Under the pieces are notes generated by a model. The model was not told where the DNA came from. It was given only the letters and a program-made list of their open reading frames with translations, and ran no database searches. The position numbers were made by a program, and so were the translations under genes. From Saccharomycopsis fibuligera x Saccharomycopsis cf. fibuligera (Eukaryota; Ascomycota; Saccharomycetes; Ascoideales; Saccharomycopsidaceae): DNA of 64,000 nt. Location of the stretch: positions 186,001 to 250,000 of the forward strand of contig CP012812.1 of NCBI GenBank assembly GCA_001936135.1, given 5' to 3'. Positions 30,901 through 42,068 of the stretch are shown here, one piece after another. Each line of letters begins with the position of its first letter. Within the stretch, counting starts at the first letter, position 1.

Positions 30901-32448
30901 CCTTGAGCTAAAGATTGGTCTCAAAATCATCTATTTTTTTTCATGTCTCTGATATATTTATATCTTCCATCTCAGATCTCATCGCACTCTTTTTCATTTG
31001 CTATCCAGCAGGGTTTATTGTACACTCTAATATAAATTGTAGAATTTTCGCGTTTTTTTCTATTGTGGTACACTTCACTATGCACATTTTGAGACAACTT
31101 TCAACCAAGACACCGTCTTTATGGCCCACTGTCAGCCTCGAAACAATAGAATCTATATAGGCTTAGATCTTCTGTGAGAAAAATAGCCATTAAATAGGTT
31201 ATCGATACTATCACTGACGGTGACATTGTTTCAATGTAGCGGGAAAAGGAGGTAAGACAAAAGCAAGAAAAATGGTTAATATTCCAATTCTGCAAAATTT
31301 GTTGTAAAAATAGAAGTTAATTCTCAAGATATTTGGCATCTTTTTCAGAATGCAAAGTTTACCAACAAAGTTTATCAGCAAAAATGAGTGTAATTTTGAA
31401 TTTTTTGGTGCTTGGAAATTTGAATCTTCGGAATTGTTATTTCCAGGCTTACTTTATCTCTGCGCTAATCAATTTATACCACCTTGGGTCTATGTATACT
31501 GCTGACAAAATACCTGGTTTTTGCAAATTATAGCATTTGTTAAGCCACTGTAATACGGAACGGTTGATTCCTTCTCTTCTACTTTTTCCAGTTTATTGCA
31601 TTTGCAAAAAGTAAGCCAGATTGTGCAGGTCAAAAGCCAAATGCATGCCTCGTACGAAAATGATGCTCTGCGTGAATAAAGTCTCGTAGTGAAAACAACA
31701 GCATTTTATGTGATACATTCAAAAAACTGGTGATTTTGTCTTTGACACGCAATGTGTTGACTACCCAAAACAGTTTCTCCAACAATCAATCAAGGCGCTC
31801 TTAGCAGCAGACCCGCCGTGCTGATCAACCATTCCTTGATAATACCAATCAAACGCATGCGTCACTGAGACACCTGCGTCACGGATAATAATTTTGCTCT
31901 TTTTAGCATGATCTGTGAATGCCGTTTTTTATCCGTTATTTTCAACCCCTCTTTAGGTTGACCAACATCGCGGTCCAGAAAACAGTCAAAAACAAAGTCT
32001 TCAACATCCAAGCTAAAGTTTTACAGTTTTTGGTATTTTATTATGCCTCAGGTTCACCGCAATATATTTCTGCACTTTTGCTTTATCGTTTTCATAGGCG
32101 CTGACAGCTGAAGCCTTTTTGTTTTTATTTTGTTTTATATTGTCGTTCCCGCTCTATGCATGTCGCTTAATGCATGTGTGCAGAGACAAGCGTCCACATG
32201 CAGTACAGACGATCACTATTAGAATCGCGTCGCCAGGCCAATTAATACTCAGTCTCTAACCAACATCAACGGAGGCCATACAGCAGTAATGGATAGAGCA
32301 AGACCATAGCCGTAGTTGTTCTTTGTAGTGAAATATTTATAAGCGAGTATAATCTCATTATCCAGCTTATTATTGTGTTATCTTTTTTTTCTTTTTCTTT
32401 TTCTTTTTCTGTTGTACCAAGCATAAGCCACCCACTTTCGTTAATATC

Positions 32449-35103
32449 ATGTTGCTTTCTAACCCTCAGTCACTCTTTGCTTTGGCTCTTGCCTTGGCCA
32501 GTCCAGCTTACGCGCACTTCCAAAATGCAGCTGTCACTAAGGAAGTTGACGTTACCGTTGAAACCACCACCACCTACTGTCCACTAACTCAGAGTACCGA
32601 AACTACAGTTCCATATGAAGTCACTCACACCAACTATGTTACCGAAGTGTCCACTATTAAGAACTGTGGCACCAAAGATTGTTCAGAAACTACTAGTTAT
32701 CACACTAAACCATCATATTCTGTTCATACTACCCACAGTGTTCACACTGTTCCACATATCACCCACAGTAGTGTCGAGACTCATGTCACTCGTACTATTC
32801 CAGTTTCCTGGTACACTCCATCTGTCGAGTTCAGTTTTAGTGAAGGTTTCACCTGGTCTACTGTCACCTCGGTTCGTCACAAACCAACTGGTTGGACAGC
32901 AGACTTCCCAACCATCTCAGTTCCAACTGAGAGTTGCTCTGAAGGCTTAGGCTTTGGCGGATCTATCGGTTTCGGCGGTGGTGCTCAAGCCAGTGGATCC
33001 ATTGGATTTGGAGGCGGTGCTCAAGGTGGTTTCTCTGAAGGGTTTTCTGCTTCTGCCTCTGCTTCTTTCGGTTTCTCTGAAGGCCACCATGGTAACACTG
33101 ATACCCATTCTATTGCTATTCCAACCGAAAGCTGTAGTGAAGGCTTCTCTAAAGGTCACCATGGCCACACTAATACTCATTCTCATGGCGTTCCAACCGA
33201 AAGCTGCAGCGAAGGTTTCTCCGGATCAATTGGTATTACTGCAACTAACGAAATTCCTAAACCAACTGGCGGTTTCTCCGCTTCATTCTCTGAAGGGTTT
33301 TCTGAAAGTTTCGGTGCTTCTTTTTCCAAGAGTGTTGCTGCTTCTTTCAGCGAAGGTGCTTCTGCTTCTATTTCTGCTTCTGCCTCCTTTGGTTTCTCAG
33401 AAAGCTTAGGCGTTACTAGTTCTGCTGGCAAACCTAGTGCTACAGCTCCAGCTGTCAGTGGTATTTCTTCGTCTTCTTTGGCCGCTGTCTCTAGCTCTGC
33501 TGGGTCCACTGACGATATTGTCACTGTTATTACCGTCACCCACGATAGTCTTTCTACCGAATACACCACTACCTGTCCATTGAGTGCCTTTGAGTCTTTG
33601 ACCAAGTCTCTTAGTTCTGCTGCTTCTGCCTCTGCCTCTGCTTCTGCCTCTGCTTCTGCTTCTGCTAGCGCTTCTTCAAGTCTTTTGGTTACTGCTTCAA
33701 ATGAAAGCAGCTCAGCTTCATCTACTTCTAGTGAACACTCCTCAACTCTCTTGGCTACTGCTTCTACTGCTTCCGGTAACTACTCTGCTTCAGCTCCATC
33801 TGACACTATTTCAGCCTCGTTTGGTTCTAGTAGCGCTCCTTCCACTTCTCTTGTGGCCACTGCTTCAACTGAAAGCTCTTCTGCTGTCGGAACCACTGTT
33901 GTTACTGTTACCTCTAATGGTGTCACCACTGAATACACCACTACTTGCCCATTAAGCGGTAAAGAAACTACTACTGCTCCATCTGAATCTGCTCCAGCTC
34001 CATCTGAATCTGCTCCAGCTCCATCTGAATCTGTTCCAGCTCCATCTGAATCTGCTCCAGCTCCATCTGAATCTGTTCCAGCTCCATCTGAATCTGTTCC
34101 AGCTCCATCTGAATCTGCTCCAGGTTCTTCCACCAGTCTTTTAGCCACTGCTTCTACTGCTCCAGGTAACAGCTCTGCTCCAGCCCCATCATCTACTGCT
34201 CCAATTGCTTCTCAAGGTACTACTGTTGTCACCGTTACTTCTAACGGTATTGTCACCGAGTACACCACTACTTGCCCATTGAGCGGCAAAGAGACTGCTA
34301 CTGCTCCAGCTCCAGCTCCAAGCAGCTCTGCCCCAGCTAACTCTGCCCCAGCTAACTCTGTGCCAGTTCCATCTGGTTCTGCTCCATCGTCTGCTTCTAC
34401 CTCTCCATCAACTCCATCCAACACTCAAGCTACTGCTTCTAGCGCTGCTCCATCTGCCCCTGGTTCTGGCGTTGCTTCCGGTACTACTCAACCACCTGCT
34501 GCCGCCACTTCTGGCTCTTATGATGAATATACCACTGTTTACGCTTCCATAAACAGCGACGTTACTTACTACAGCACCCTCACTGTCAGTAAACAAAAAC
34601 CATCTAATTCTCCTGTTGCTTCTGGCTCCGGTTCTGCTCCAGCTCCTTCTGCTACTAACGGCGAATTCTTGACCACTGCTGTCACTATCATTCAAAGCAG
34701 CGCTACCCATTACAGTACCGTGACACTTAAGAAACACACCACTGGCGCTTCTTCTGCTCCTGCAACTGCTTCTACTGTTTCCCCATATGTTAGCGCTGGT
34801 AACAGCAGTACCGTTCCAACTGTGTCTTTGGGTTCCAGTTCTTTTGCCCCAGTGATCTCCACTGCTAGTGGTGCTTCTGCTTCTTCTCCAGCTTCTGTTC
34901 CAGTTTCTGCTTCTACTGAACCTGCTGGCTCTTCTGTTTCTTCTCCAGCCGGTAGTGCTTCCCCAAGTGCTTCTTCTGGTTCTAGTAACGGAAGCAGCAT
35001 TGTGCCAGCTTATGAAAGTGAAAATGGTGCTGCTAAACACGGCGCTTCTTTGCACGGTTACGCATTAGTCTTGCTCTTCTCTTCCTTGTTGGTTTTTGCT
35101 TAA
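32449..35103 (+). CDS. Repeat-rich GPI-anchored cell-wall protein, adhesin-like
   Basis: An 884-residue protein with the architecture of a yeast GPI wall mannoprotein. A signal peptide ends about residue 22 (ALASPAYA), and the C-terminus is a hydrophobic GPI signal (YALVLLFSSLLVFA) after a plausible omega site in SENGAAKHGAS. The N-terminal about 150 residues contain Cys and TTTTYCPL-type sequences. Then come FSEGF repeats alternating with two copies of an IPTESCSEGF/GHHG unit (about 165-265), a Ser/Ala dipeptide run, and three versions of a TVTSNG...EYTTTCPLS module. Seven perfect-length copies of the heptapeptide APSES(A/V)P are encoded by 21-bp repeats at 33976-34122. The rest is Ser/Thr/Pro/Ala-rich and surely O-glycosylated. 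Adhesion or wall structure is inferred. I cannot assign an orthologue. Confidence 0.82.
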   Translation: MLLSNPQSLFALALALASPAYAHFQNAAVTKEVDVTVETTTTYCPLTQSTETTVPYEVTHTNYVTEVSTIKNCGTKDCSETTSYHTKPSYSVHTTHSVHTVPHITHSSVETHVTRTIPVSWYTPSVEFSFSEGFTWSTVTSVRHKPTGWTADFPTISVPTESCSEGLGFGGSIGFGGGAQASGSIGFGGGAQGGFSEGFSASASASFGFSEGHHGNTDTHSIAIPTESCSEGFSKGHHGHTNTHSHGVPTESCSEGFSGSIGITATNEIPKPTGGFSASFSEGFSESFGASFSKSVAASFSEGASASISASASFGFSESLGVTSSAGKPSATAPAVSGISSSSLAAVSSSAGSTDDIVTVITVTHDSLSTEYTTTCPLSAFESLTKSLSSAASASASASASASASASASSSLLVTASNESSSASSTSSEHSSTLLATASTASGNYSASAPSDTISASFGSSSAPSTSLVATASTESSSAVGTTVVTVTSNGVTTEYTTTCPLSGKETTTAPSESAPAPSESAPAPSESVPAPSESAPAPSESVPAPSESVPAPSESAPGSSTSLLATASTAPGNSSAPAPSSTAPIASQGTTVVTVTSNGIVTEYTTTCPLSGKETATAPAPAPSSSAPANSAPANSVPVPSGSAPSSASTSPSTPSNTQATASSAAPSAPGSGVASGTTQPPAAATSGSYDEYTTVYASINSDVTYYSTLTVSKQKPSNSPVASGSGSAPAPSATNGEFLTTAVTIIQSSATHYSTVTLKKHTTGASSAPATASTVSPYVSAGNSSTVPTVSLGSSSFAPVISTASGASASSPASVPVSASTEPAGSSVSSPAGSASPSASSGSSNGSSIVPAYESENGAAKHGASLHGYALVLLFSSLLVFA
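33976..34122 (+). repeat. 21-bp tandem repeat, seven copies (in frame)
   Basis: Seven consecutive 21-bp units starting GCTCCATCTGAATCTG encode APSES(A/V)P. Units differ only at the GCT/GTT (Ala/Val) codon, indicating recent expansion and likely length variation between strains. Confidence 0.9.
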
Positions 35104-36467
35104 GCAATGTAATATTGATTGAAGACTACTAATGATTTTTTTTTCTTTCGTCCAGGCCAATACAGTTTTGCCTGTAATTTTTTATTTCGGTGTTGCGTCT
35201 TTTCACAAATTTCTTCAGTTCTTCCTAATGCATACATGCAGTGTTTGTCCATCCTATTGCACGAGCTTTTGTTCGCTCAGCTCTCGGTGGTCATTTTGTC
35301 TATACCTTTTACTTGCCCTTTTCAACTTCCATCTCAAACACATTGTTGTGTTTTGTTCTCTCTCTTACTTTTCAATAGCAATATCAAAATTCTATATTTA
35401 TGGTGTTTAAGTTCACTTTTAACAAATTTATTTTTTTTGTTCTTTCAAAAAACGGTATTTATTCCACAAACAATAGCACGACATTGTTGCATCTTTCTCT
35501 TCAGTTGTAAGAAGCTCTACAGAATACTAACATACTGGCCCTAGAGACCTTGAACAAGTAACTTATTTTTTTTTTTTTTTTTTTTCAGCATTAAAATACG
35601 TTCCTCGGCGCAGAATGTACCCACTTTAACAACAGACTTTTGTTATTATACACCTTATTTGTAGTCAAAAAAAACTAGATACTGTTTCTAATTTCATCCG
35701 GATTCAAGTGGATGTTCATATTTATTAAAACGAAACCCAACATTTTCGCTGTCTATTTCCTGTTTTGATGGGATCAAGTGCATATGGTGGACATGCACAG
35801 GTATGATAGCGAAGAGCCCATGAGGAAACTCACTCCGCTCTTTGCCGGAGTCCTCTTTTGCCAAAATAAAGAGCTAGGACAGAGCCATCCCCTTGGTTAA
35901 CACACTACTAGTTCTCTTGACTTATCAATTGGTTTAGCATCTGCTAGTGATAGCAGGCTCAGTCTTATCCGAGCCGAGATTGACTCTGCAATGTTGGGGG
36001 GGCGTAAAGATAATGGTAATTAACAGCTATAGAGATAAACAGCAGTTGCATACTACTTCATAGTTGAAAGACAGGGCATCCAACCGGCTCTGTCACATGC
36101 GAAAAGCGCCGGGACGGATGCTTTGATTTGCTTTCTGCTTTGTTGTGCACGGAATAAGAAAGAAAAAATTACTACTGAGCAAAAGCCTTACTGTGATTTG
36201 CAATCCTGCCGAATCTCTGGAAATCTTCTGGCTCTGTTTACTTCTCCTTTACTATTCACAATTCTATTTTTCCATTCAAAAGCACCATAATCCTCAATTA
36301 GCCTCCCAGGTACTGCTATTCATTGATCCTGGACCTGTACCAGCAATCCCGCATTCTCTACACCTCTCAACCCACGATTTAGCAAGGAAACCCTTTTTTT
36401 TTTTTTTTATTTTTTTTCAAAAGTACTCGATAAGCATATCATATCATCTTTTTGATTTGTCGGCGCA
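35104..36467. other. Intergenic region, CDS1 promoter
   Basis: About 1.4 kb, T-rich next to the GPI gene (poly(T) 35566-35585). It also holds a CCG-N8-CGG hairpin at 35832-35851. Open frames at 35119-35544 and 36145-36702 have no domain content; the second overlaps the CDS1 start in another frame. Confidence 0.55.
35832..35851. promoter_or_regulatory. Inverted repeat ACTCCG-N8-CGGAGT
   Basis: Six-bp arms containing CCG/CGG, the half-site form used by Zn2Cys6 fungal regulators. About 615 bp before CDS1. No specific factor can be named. Confidence 0.3.
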
Positions 36468-37778
36468 ATGTCTAGCAAGGAGGAACCTAAGCAGGAGGTT
36501 GCCACCAAACCTGATCAGAAAATTGACCAAAAACAGGAACAAAAGGTTTCTGACTCCAAATCCGAAGATGGTGGTAAGGAAAAGAGTGCCGAATTCAAAA
36601 AGAAGAAGCAAACCTTCATTGTCCGTACAACTTGGACCATCATCATGGTTGTCGGCATGTTCAGTATCCTTTTCCTTGGTCCAATATGGGTTATCGGATT
36701 AGTGCTAATGTTGCAAATCTTGACTTTTAAGGAAGTTATCGCTCTTTCCTCGAGACCAGCAAGAGAAAAAGAATTGCCATTGAATCGTACCTTGAGTTGG
36801 TACTTTTTGGCCACCAGTGCATACTACTTGGATGGTGAAAGCTTTATCCACCATTTTAAGCACATCATCTTTGTCGACAAGTACTTGACTCCATTAGCCT
36901 CCAACCATCGCTTCCTTAGCTACTGCTTATATGTCTTGGGGTTTGTGTGTTTTGTGGCAACTTTGAAGCCAGGATCCTACAAGATGCAATTTGCTCAATT
37001 ATGCGTCACCCATATGGTTTTAATTTTGGTTGTTTTCCAAGCTCATTTGATCATCAGTAATATTTTGACTGGTTTGTTTTGGTTCTTGTTGCCTGTTGGC
37101 TTAGTTATTGTGAACGATATCTTTGCATACATTTGCGGCATTACGTTCGGTAAAACTCAATTGATTGCTATTAGTCCAAAAAAGACTGTGGAAGGGTTTG
37201 TTGGTGCTTGGGGATTCACCATTATGGCTGCTTTCTTGTTGGTGAGATTGTTATGTAATTACAACTACTTGATTTGTCCTGTGGAAGACTTGAGTAGTTC
37301 CATTCTCTCAAACGTTACTTGCGATCCTAACCCCGTCTTTGTTCCACAATCATACAGATTGCCTCCAGCAATTGGCGAATTTTTTAACCAAGAGTTTGTT
37401 GTTTTGAAACCAATCTATTTCCATGCAATCGTGTATGCTACATTTGCATCTTTAATTGCTCCATTTGGAGGGTTCTTTGCTTCTGGTGTCAAGAGAACTT
37501 TCAATATTAAAGATTTTGGTGACACTATTCCAGGTCATGGCGGTATTACTGACAGAATGGACTGTCAATTTTTGATGGGATCCTTCTCCTACTTGTACTA
37601 TGAAACGTTCATTTCTACACACAGAGTCACTGTTGGATCAGTCTTGCAAATGGCAGTCAGCAACCTTCAACCCGCTGAAATTCTTCAATTAATTCTTTCT
37701 TTACAGACCTATTTACACAGCTCTGGGGTTATTGACGACACAACTCTCCGTCAATTGACCAAACCTTTGAAAGGTTAG
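36468..37778 (+). CDS. CDS1: Phosphatidate cytidylyltransferase (CDP-diacylglycerol synthase)
   Basis: A 436-residue integral membrane enzyme of the ER. It makes CDP-diacylglycerol from CTP and phosphatidic acid, the precursor of phosphatidylinositol and other phospholipids. A Lys/Glu-rich cytosolic tail of about 45 residues precedes about eight hydrophobic helices. The family signature is complete at residues 339-365 (SGVKRTFNIKDFG, then PGHGGITDRMD), including the paired acidic residues expected to bind metal. An upstream ISPKKTVEGFVG block (about residue 233) is also diagnostic. Length is close to the 457 residues of S. cerevisiae Cds1. The start ATG follows a short A/T-rich leader. It is functionally related to the inositol genes only through phosphatidylinositol synthesis; clustering with them is not implied. 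Confidence 0.96.
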   Translation: MSSKEEPKQEVATKPDQKIDQKQEQKVSDSKSEDGGKEKSAEFKKKKQTFIVRTTWTIIMVVGMFSILFLGPIWVIGLVLMLQILTFKEVIALSSRPAREKELPLNRTLSWYFLATSAYYLDGESFIHHFKHIIFVDKYLTPLASNHRFLSYCLYVLGFVCFVATLKPGSYKMQFAQLCVTHMVLILVVFQAHLIISNILTGLFWFLLPVGLVIVNDIFAYICGITFGKTQLIAISPKKTVEGFVGAWGFTIMAAFLLVRLLCNYNYLICPVEDLSSSILSNVTCDPNPVFVPQSYRLPPAIGEFFNQEFVVLKPIYFHAIVYATFASLIAPFGGFFASGVKRTFNIKDFGDTIPGHGGITDRMDCQFLMGSFSYLYYETFISTHRVTVGSVLQMAVSNLQPAEILQLILSLQTYLHSSGVIDDTTLRQLTKPLKG

Positions 37779-38965
37779 CAACTCAATGATTTTGATTCTA
37801 GAACACTGAGGAAATGGCGAGCAGAAGTCAAGAAGAAGAAGAAGAATAATAATAATAATAATAAAATTTAGCCAAAACTCCACTGTCGCCGATGACAAAG
37901 AGAAAAATAAACAAAAAAAATAAAAAAGATAAAAAAAAAATAAAAAAAACTTAAAATTAAAACAAATTAAAAAAACTAATAAAAAAACAAAAAACAAATC
38001 GATACCTAGTTTGGGTAGTATTGAACAAGGCATTTTGCTTTTTAGCATTTTTTGCTTTTCGGTCAGTCGCTAATCTGGGAAACAAGCAGACTTATTTTTG
38101 TTTGTTGTTACCAGTAGCGGAGAAATAACAAGATTGAAAGCAAATGCTCTGTTTTATGAGCTATCTATACTATTGCATAAGCATTGGTGGAGGTCGAGTG
38201 CTATGCTGCGCTGCATTGTGTCATGAACAATTTGGATGTATTTTAGTTGATATGGTTTGTTTCTGTTTTCGTGTCTTGATATTCATTAGAATATATTATT
38301 TTATGCTTATTTTTTCATTGTTTTCATTTTTACCCTTTTCTTATATTTTGTTTTAATTCGGTCCATAATTACTCGACCCTGTTTATAGTGATTATCATTA
38401 TGCTCTATTTCATTTCTCCAAATTGGACTGAAGGTATGGTAGAAGTAGACATGTTTTACAAACGCAGGGACATGCCGTGTACAGAAGGTAGCTGCATTTA
38501 TAATGCAAGCTGATGCAGATACCCTCAATACGGATGTTAGCGGAAAAGTGCTTTTCGAAAAACGGAATTAGCCCTTATCACTATCACATGATACTCAGCA
38601 CACAATCAAACACTGTCACAAGCCCTATTTTTCTCTCCCCTCCCATGTCCCGTGACTGCCTACTTTTCTCGCAATTGAAAAAGCCAGACTCCAGTATGCG
38701 GGTAACACTCTGTTCCCGGCGGTCCAGGAAATCCGCAGTTTCGCAGTTTCCTCGTTGCTGCCGTTGCAGTCTCTCTGAGTGTGTGTGCGTGTGTGTGTGC
38801 CAGTGAGCGAGTGAGCGCGCCAGCGACGGAGCCAGCACTGTGAGCAGGTTTGGTGGTGAAAAAAAAAAAGAGAGAAAAAATATCAATAAAAAAAACTTTC
38901 ACTAATATATACTAACCCTTTGATAACACTGTACTAGTATCATCAACTAACAATAATTATTCAAA
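37779..38965. other. Intergenic region, CDS1 3' flank and RPL37 promoter
   Basis: About 1.2 kb. An A-rich zone follows the CDS1 stop. A GAA/AAT trinucleotide patch is at 37832-37864. The stretch 38700-38965 is G/C-richer, with a GT repeat near 38779, as expected near a strongly expressed ribosomal-protein gene. No other gene seen. Confidence 0.55.
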
Positions 38966-40008
38966 ATGGGAAGTAAGTACTACCGTGAAACACAACAGAA
39001 CACAACAGAAACAACAGTATCAAAATAAGACAAGTTAATAAAGATCATCAGTGCGAAGAGTTTGTCGTGTCAAGAAAAATGTTCAACTGCAATAGTTTTA
39101 ACAAACAAAAGAAATTATAATCTTATCAGCAGTCACTACTCATGGAACTGGCACATATCAAGGACCTCGCAATGGCAATGAATCCGGCAAAGTAAAAAAT
39201 TGTAAATTAAGAATGTTATCTTCTATGGTTTTGGACAAAGGGTCATCAAATGTTACCAATGGGCTTGTCAAACAAATTGGACATCATACCCGCAGCAATA
39301 TAATCAAGCACTACAATATTGTGGCTATAATATGAATGCAAGTTGAAATACAGCTGGAACGCTATACAAATTTAAAGATTAGAATATTGCAAAACATTTG
39401 CATTTCCAAACAGCTCAAAGCTCTGTCGTAGACCACAAGATATTTTTATTCAATAATATTCCACAACAGTGCCAAACCATTTTAGCTGTATTGAGCTTGC
39501 ACATTTCAAGATCATCCAAAGCTTTCTAGTTTTAAAATGCAACATCTATATTACCAGAACGCCTTTTTTCTTTGCTATCATAGCCAATTGAAAGCCTGTG
39601 TGTTTTAACATTGACTCAAAGATATTCTTCAAGAAAAGAAAAGCTTTCTTAGATACTGTTTGTTTTTGTTGTCCGAATCCATAAGCTTATGAATGTTTCA
39701 AGAAACCTAAGCGAAGCATCAGCCACTAACAAATTTCTATAGAAGGTACTCCATCTTTTGGTAAAAAACACAATAAATCCCACACTTTGTGTCTCAGATG
39801 TGGTCGTCGTTCTTTCCACGTTCAAAAGAAGACCTGTGCTTCTTGTGGATACCCAGCTGCTAAATTGAGAAAACACAACTGGGCTGAAAAAGCTAAGAGA
39901 AGAAGAACCACTGGTACCGGTCGTATGGCTTACTTGAAACACGTTTCTAGAAGATTCAAGAACGGTTTCCAAACTGGTGCTGCTAAACCAAAGGCTGTTG
40001 CTGCTTAA
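38966..40008 (+). CDS. RPL37: Ribosomal protein eL37 (two exons)
   Basis: Exon 1 is only 7 nt (38966-38972, ATGGGAA) and exon 2 is 39743-40008. Joined, they encode 90 residues starting [14 protein letters not shown]. It is a cytosolic large-subunit ribosomal protein of the L37e family with a C-x2-C...C-x2-C zinc ribbon (Cys19, Cys22, Cys34, Cys37) and a very basic remainder ending in AAKPKAVAA. Length agrees with the 88 residues of S. cerevisiae Rpl37. An open reading frame search alone sees only exon 2 from an internal methionine. No CTG codon and strong use of TTG, GGT, AGA and GCT match a highly expressed yeast gene. The intron split is fixed by the reading frame and by canonical splice sites. 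Confidence 0.96.
38973..39742 (+). other. RPL37 intron, 770 nt
   Basis: 5' splice site GTAAGT (38973-38978), branch site CACTAAC (39724-39730, one base from TACTAAC) and acceptor TAG (39740-39742). It is long for a yeast intron. I searched it by eye for C/D-box snoRNA motifs and found no clear pair. Confidence 0.93.
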
Positions 40009-40760
40009 ATAATATAAAATGTATTTACTATAATAGTTAACGTTTTGTTATAATTTTTCTTTTTCAAATGCGATGAAATAATTTGAAGTTGTAAATTTCT
40101 GGTTTTGTTTTGCTTTGTTTTACAATGCGCTAGAATAAGAAATGTACATATTCATATTAGAGATGACGTTGCAACTTGTGCTTCATTCGGTAGGCGTTTG
40201 CTGCTTTGCTCAATACAATCCAGGTTTGATGTAAACTACTAATATTTTTGGGGCCACATGGATCTATCTTTGAATCTCTGACTGACGCAAAAGCATTTAC
40301 ACCATCTTGAAAACGTATTTAAATGTCGCTTATCTCATGATCATATCAAAATCGACTGTCAGACGAGCTTCTATATATATAACTTTTAGCAATGTGTCGA
40401 TATGCTCAATGTGGAACAACGAGTCAGTTTCAAAGCCTCAGTGCTGCATTTCCTGTCTAAGTAAGCACCGGCTAAGCAGAACTCAGAACACAACGAAATT
40501 GATCGACCTAACCTGGCCCGGCTTGACTTTTATACGTACTCCCGACCCAAAGCATACTGCTCCGTTTCATTTCATGAGTAGAAGCAAGAGCGGAAGCAGA
40601 ACTCAACTCCTGCTAAAAGAAGATCATTGCAGGAATCGCTCATCCTTTATATGTGTTTCTGTAGCGTATCATATAGCAGTGTGCGATCAAAGATCATCAT
40701 CTACTTTTGAGCCTGAGAGTGATTACCACTCTGCTTAAACGAGATTGCCTCACCACCCCG

Positions 40761-40785
40761 TTTTTTTTTTTTTTTTTTTTTTTTT
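40761..40785. repeat. Poly(T) tract, 25 nt
   Basis: An uninterrupted run of T about 750 bp after RPL37. Confidence 0.9.
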
Positions 40786-42029
40786 GATATCCGCACTACG
40801 TGCCCGATGGTTGAAACTGCTTACTCCCTTAATACCAAAACCAGCAAAACTGCCAGCGACATCATGCTCAATTTTTTGTCAATCCCAGTATCCATATTCG
40901 TTGTACGATAGTTATTGCTTCACCACTCTTGCTGATCCATCTATGACACAATGCTTTGTAGAAAATCACAGGCGCTATTGAAGTCAGTTGATTTGTCTTT
41001 CCGTACACCGCCATCGCCTCAGATTGCTATAATCCTCGCGAGAATCATATAGCTTGCCATCATCTCCCCTAGTTGGCTGCGCATAAAAAAAAAATTCTTT
41101 TTTGATTTTTTGATTTTTTTTTTTTTATATTTTTGCAAACATTTCTACTTGTAGGTTGTTGTATAGGAAAATTCACCGCGAGTTTGGCCAATTTTGCGAT
41201 TTAGCACGCTTCACAGCTAGATTAGATGGTAAATGCATATAAAGTTGTGAAAACCGTTCGGCCACCCACTCTGGCAATACCAGTTCAGTAGCTAAGTTTC
41301 TCATTCAAGGCAGCGTATATGACGAAAGAAGCAACCTTGCTAAACAAAAGTGGATTTAACCTCAAGGCTTTGCAAAAGGAAATAATATATACTCTTTGTG
41401 GTTTCTTTGAGAAAAAATAAAAGTATCTGGCTGGGCTGGTGTGTGCACTAATAACCAGCGATGCGACCGCTAAGCCAGTCGCTTCCATTTTTTTTTTCTG
41501 TCCACAGTTCGCCAAGAAGAACGTTTTATCATGTTGTTAACAAAACCGCATCAAGGTCTTTAATATCTTACGAAGTGCGGTTTCTTTTTGGCTAGCAGCA
41601 ATTAATTAATCATTGATTCTTTGATTTATTATTTCTATCGCGATGTAGAAAATTAGGTATGTCTTAAATTACTAGCACTGCTGAGACATGAGAAAAGTGT
41701 CAAAAAACGTCGCTTGGCTTCTCTAAGACAAAAAGCTCTTTGCATCCAAAAAGCACGCTTTGCACAGCCAAAAATATATTAACTTTTGCCGCCTGTTAAA
41801 CAAAACTAGAGTATTTTTTCTCAGTCGCTTGTGGTTCCACTACTTAGCTATTCAAGAGTATACTCAACTGCGTATCGATAGGGCGAGATCACCAACTAGA
41901 GAAAAAAATGAAATTTAACTTTGCTGGGCCGGCGACCTCATGCGACTTCATGTCCGCTGAGCATCGCTGCTCCGAAGCCACTCGCTGCAGTTGGCATGCA
42001 TAGAAAAAGAATGAATCGCAGTGCCAGCC

Positions 42030-42035
<6 letters not shown>

Positions 42036-42066
<31 letters not shown>
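42036..42066. repeat. Poly(T) tract, 31 nt
   Basis: An uninterrupted run of T about 570 bp before the GH17 gene. Confidence 0.9.

Positions 42067-42068
<2 letters not shown>

Larger units (their letters stand above)
28010..32448. other. 4.4-kb gene-free region
   Basis: The largest gap in the window. The longest ATG-initiated frames are under about 85 codons and unconvincing. I checked for tRNA B-box sequences and found none. It contains two short GGGT-N5-ACCC palindromes (28403-28415 and 29309-29321), a related hairpin at 29074-29095 and a 30-nt poly(T) run (30871-30900). The right end must contain the promoter of the GPI protein at 32449 (TATTTATAA at 32334). A non-coding RNA gene, a long promoter or a centromere-like region are all possible, and none is shown. 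Confidence 0.5.

Noticed and set aside
28010-32448. Retrotransposon LTR or transposase remnants
   Set aside because: No terminal repeats, primer-binding site, or reverse transcriptase, integrase or transposase-like reading frame anywhere in the window.
40307-40738. 143-codon ORF (+) after RPL37
   Set aside because: It starts at TTG; the first internal ATG removes a chunk, the composition is random-like (many Ser, Cys, Arg), and no family is recognisable.
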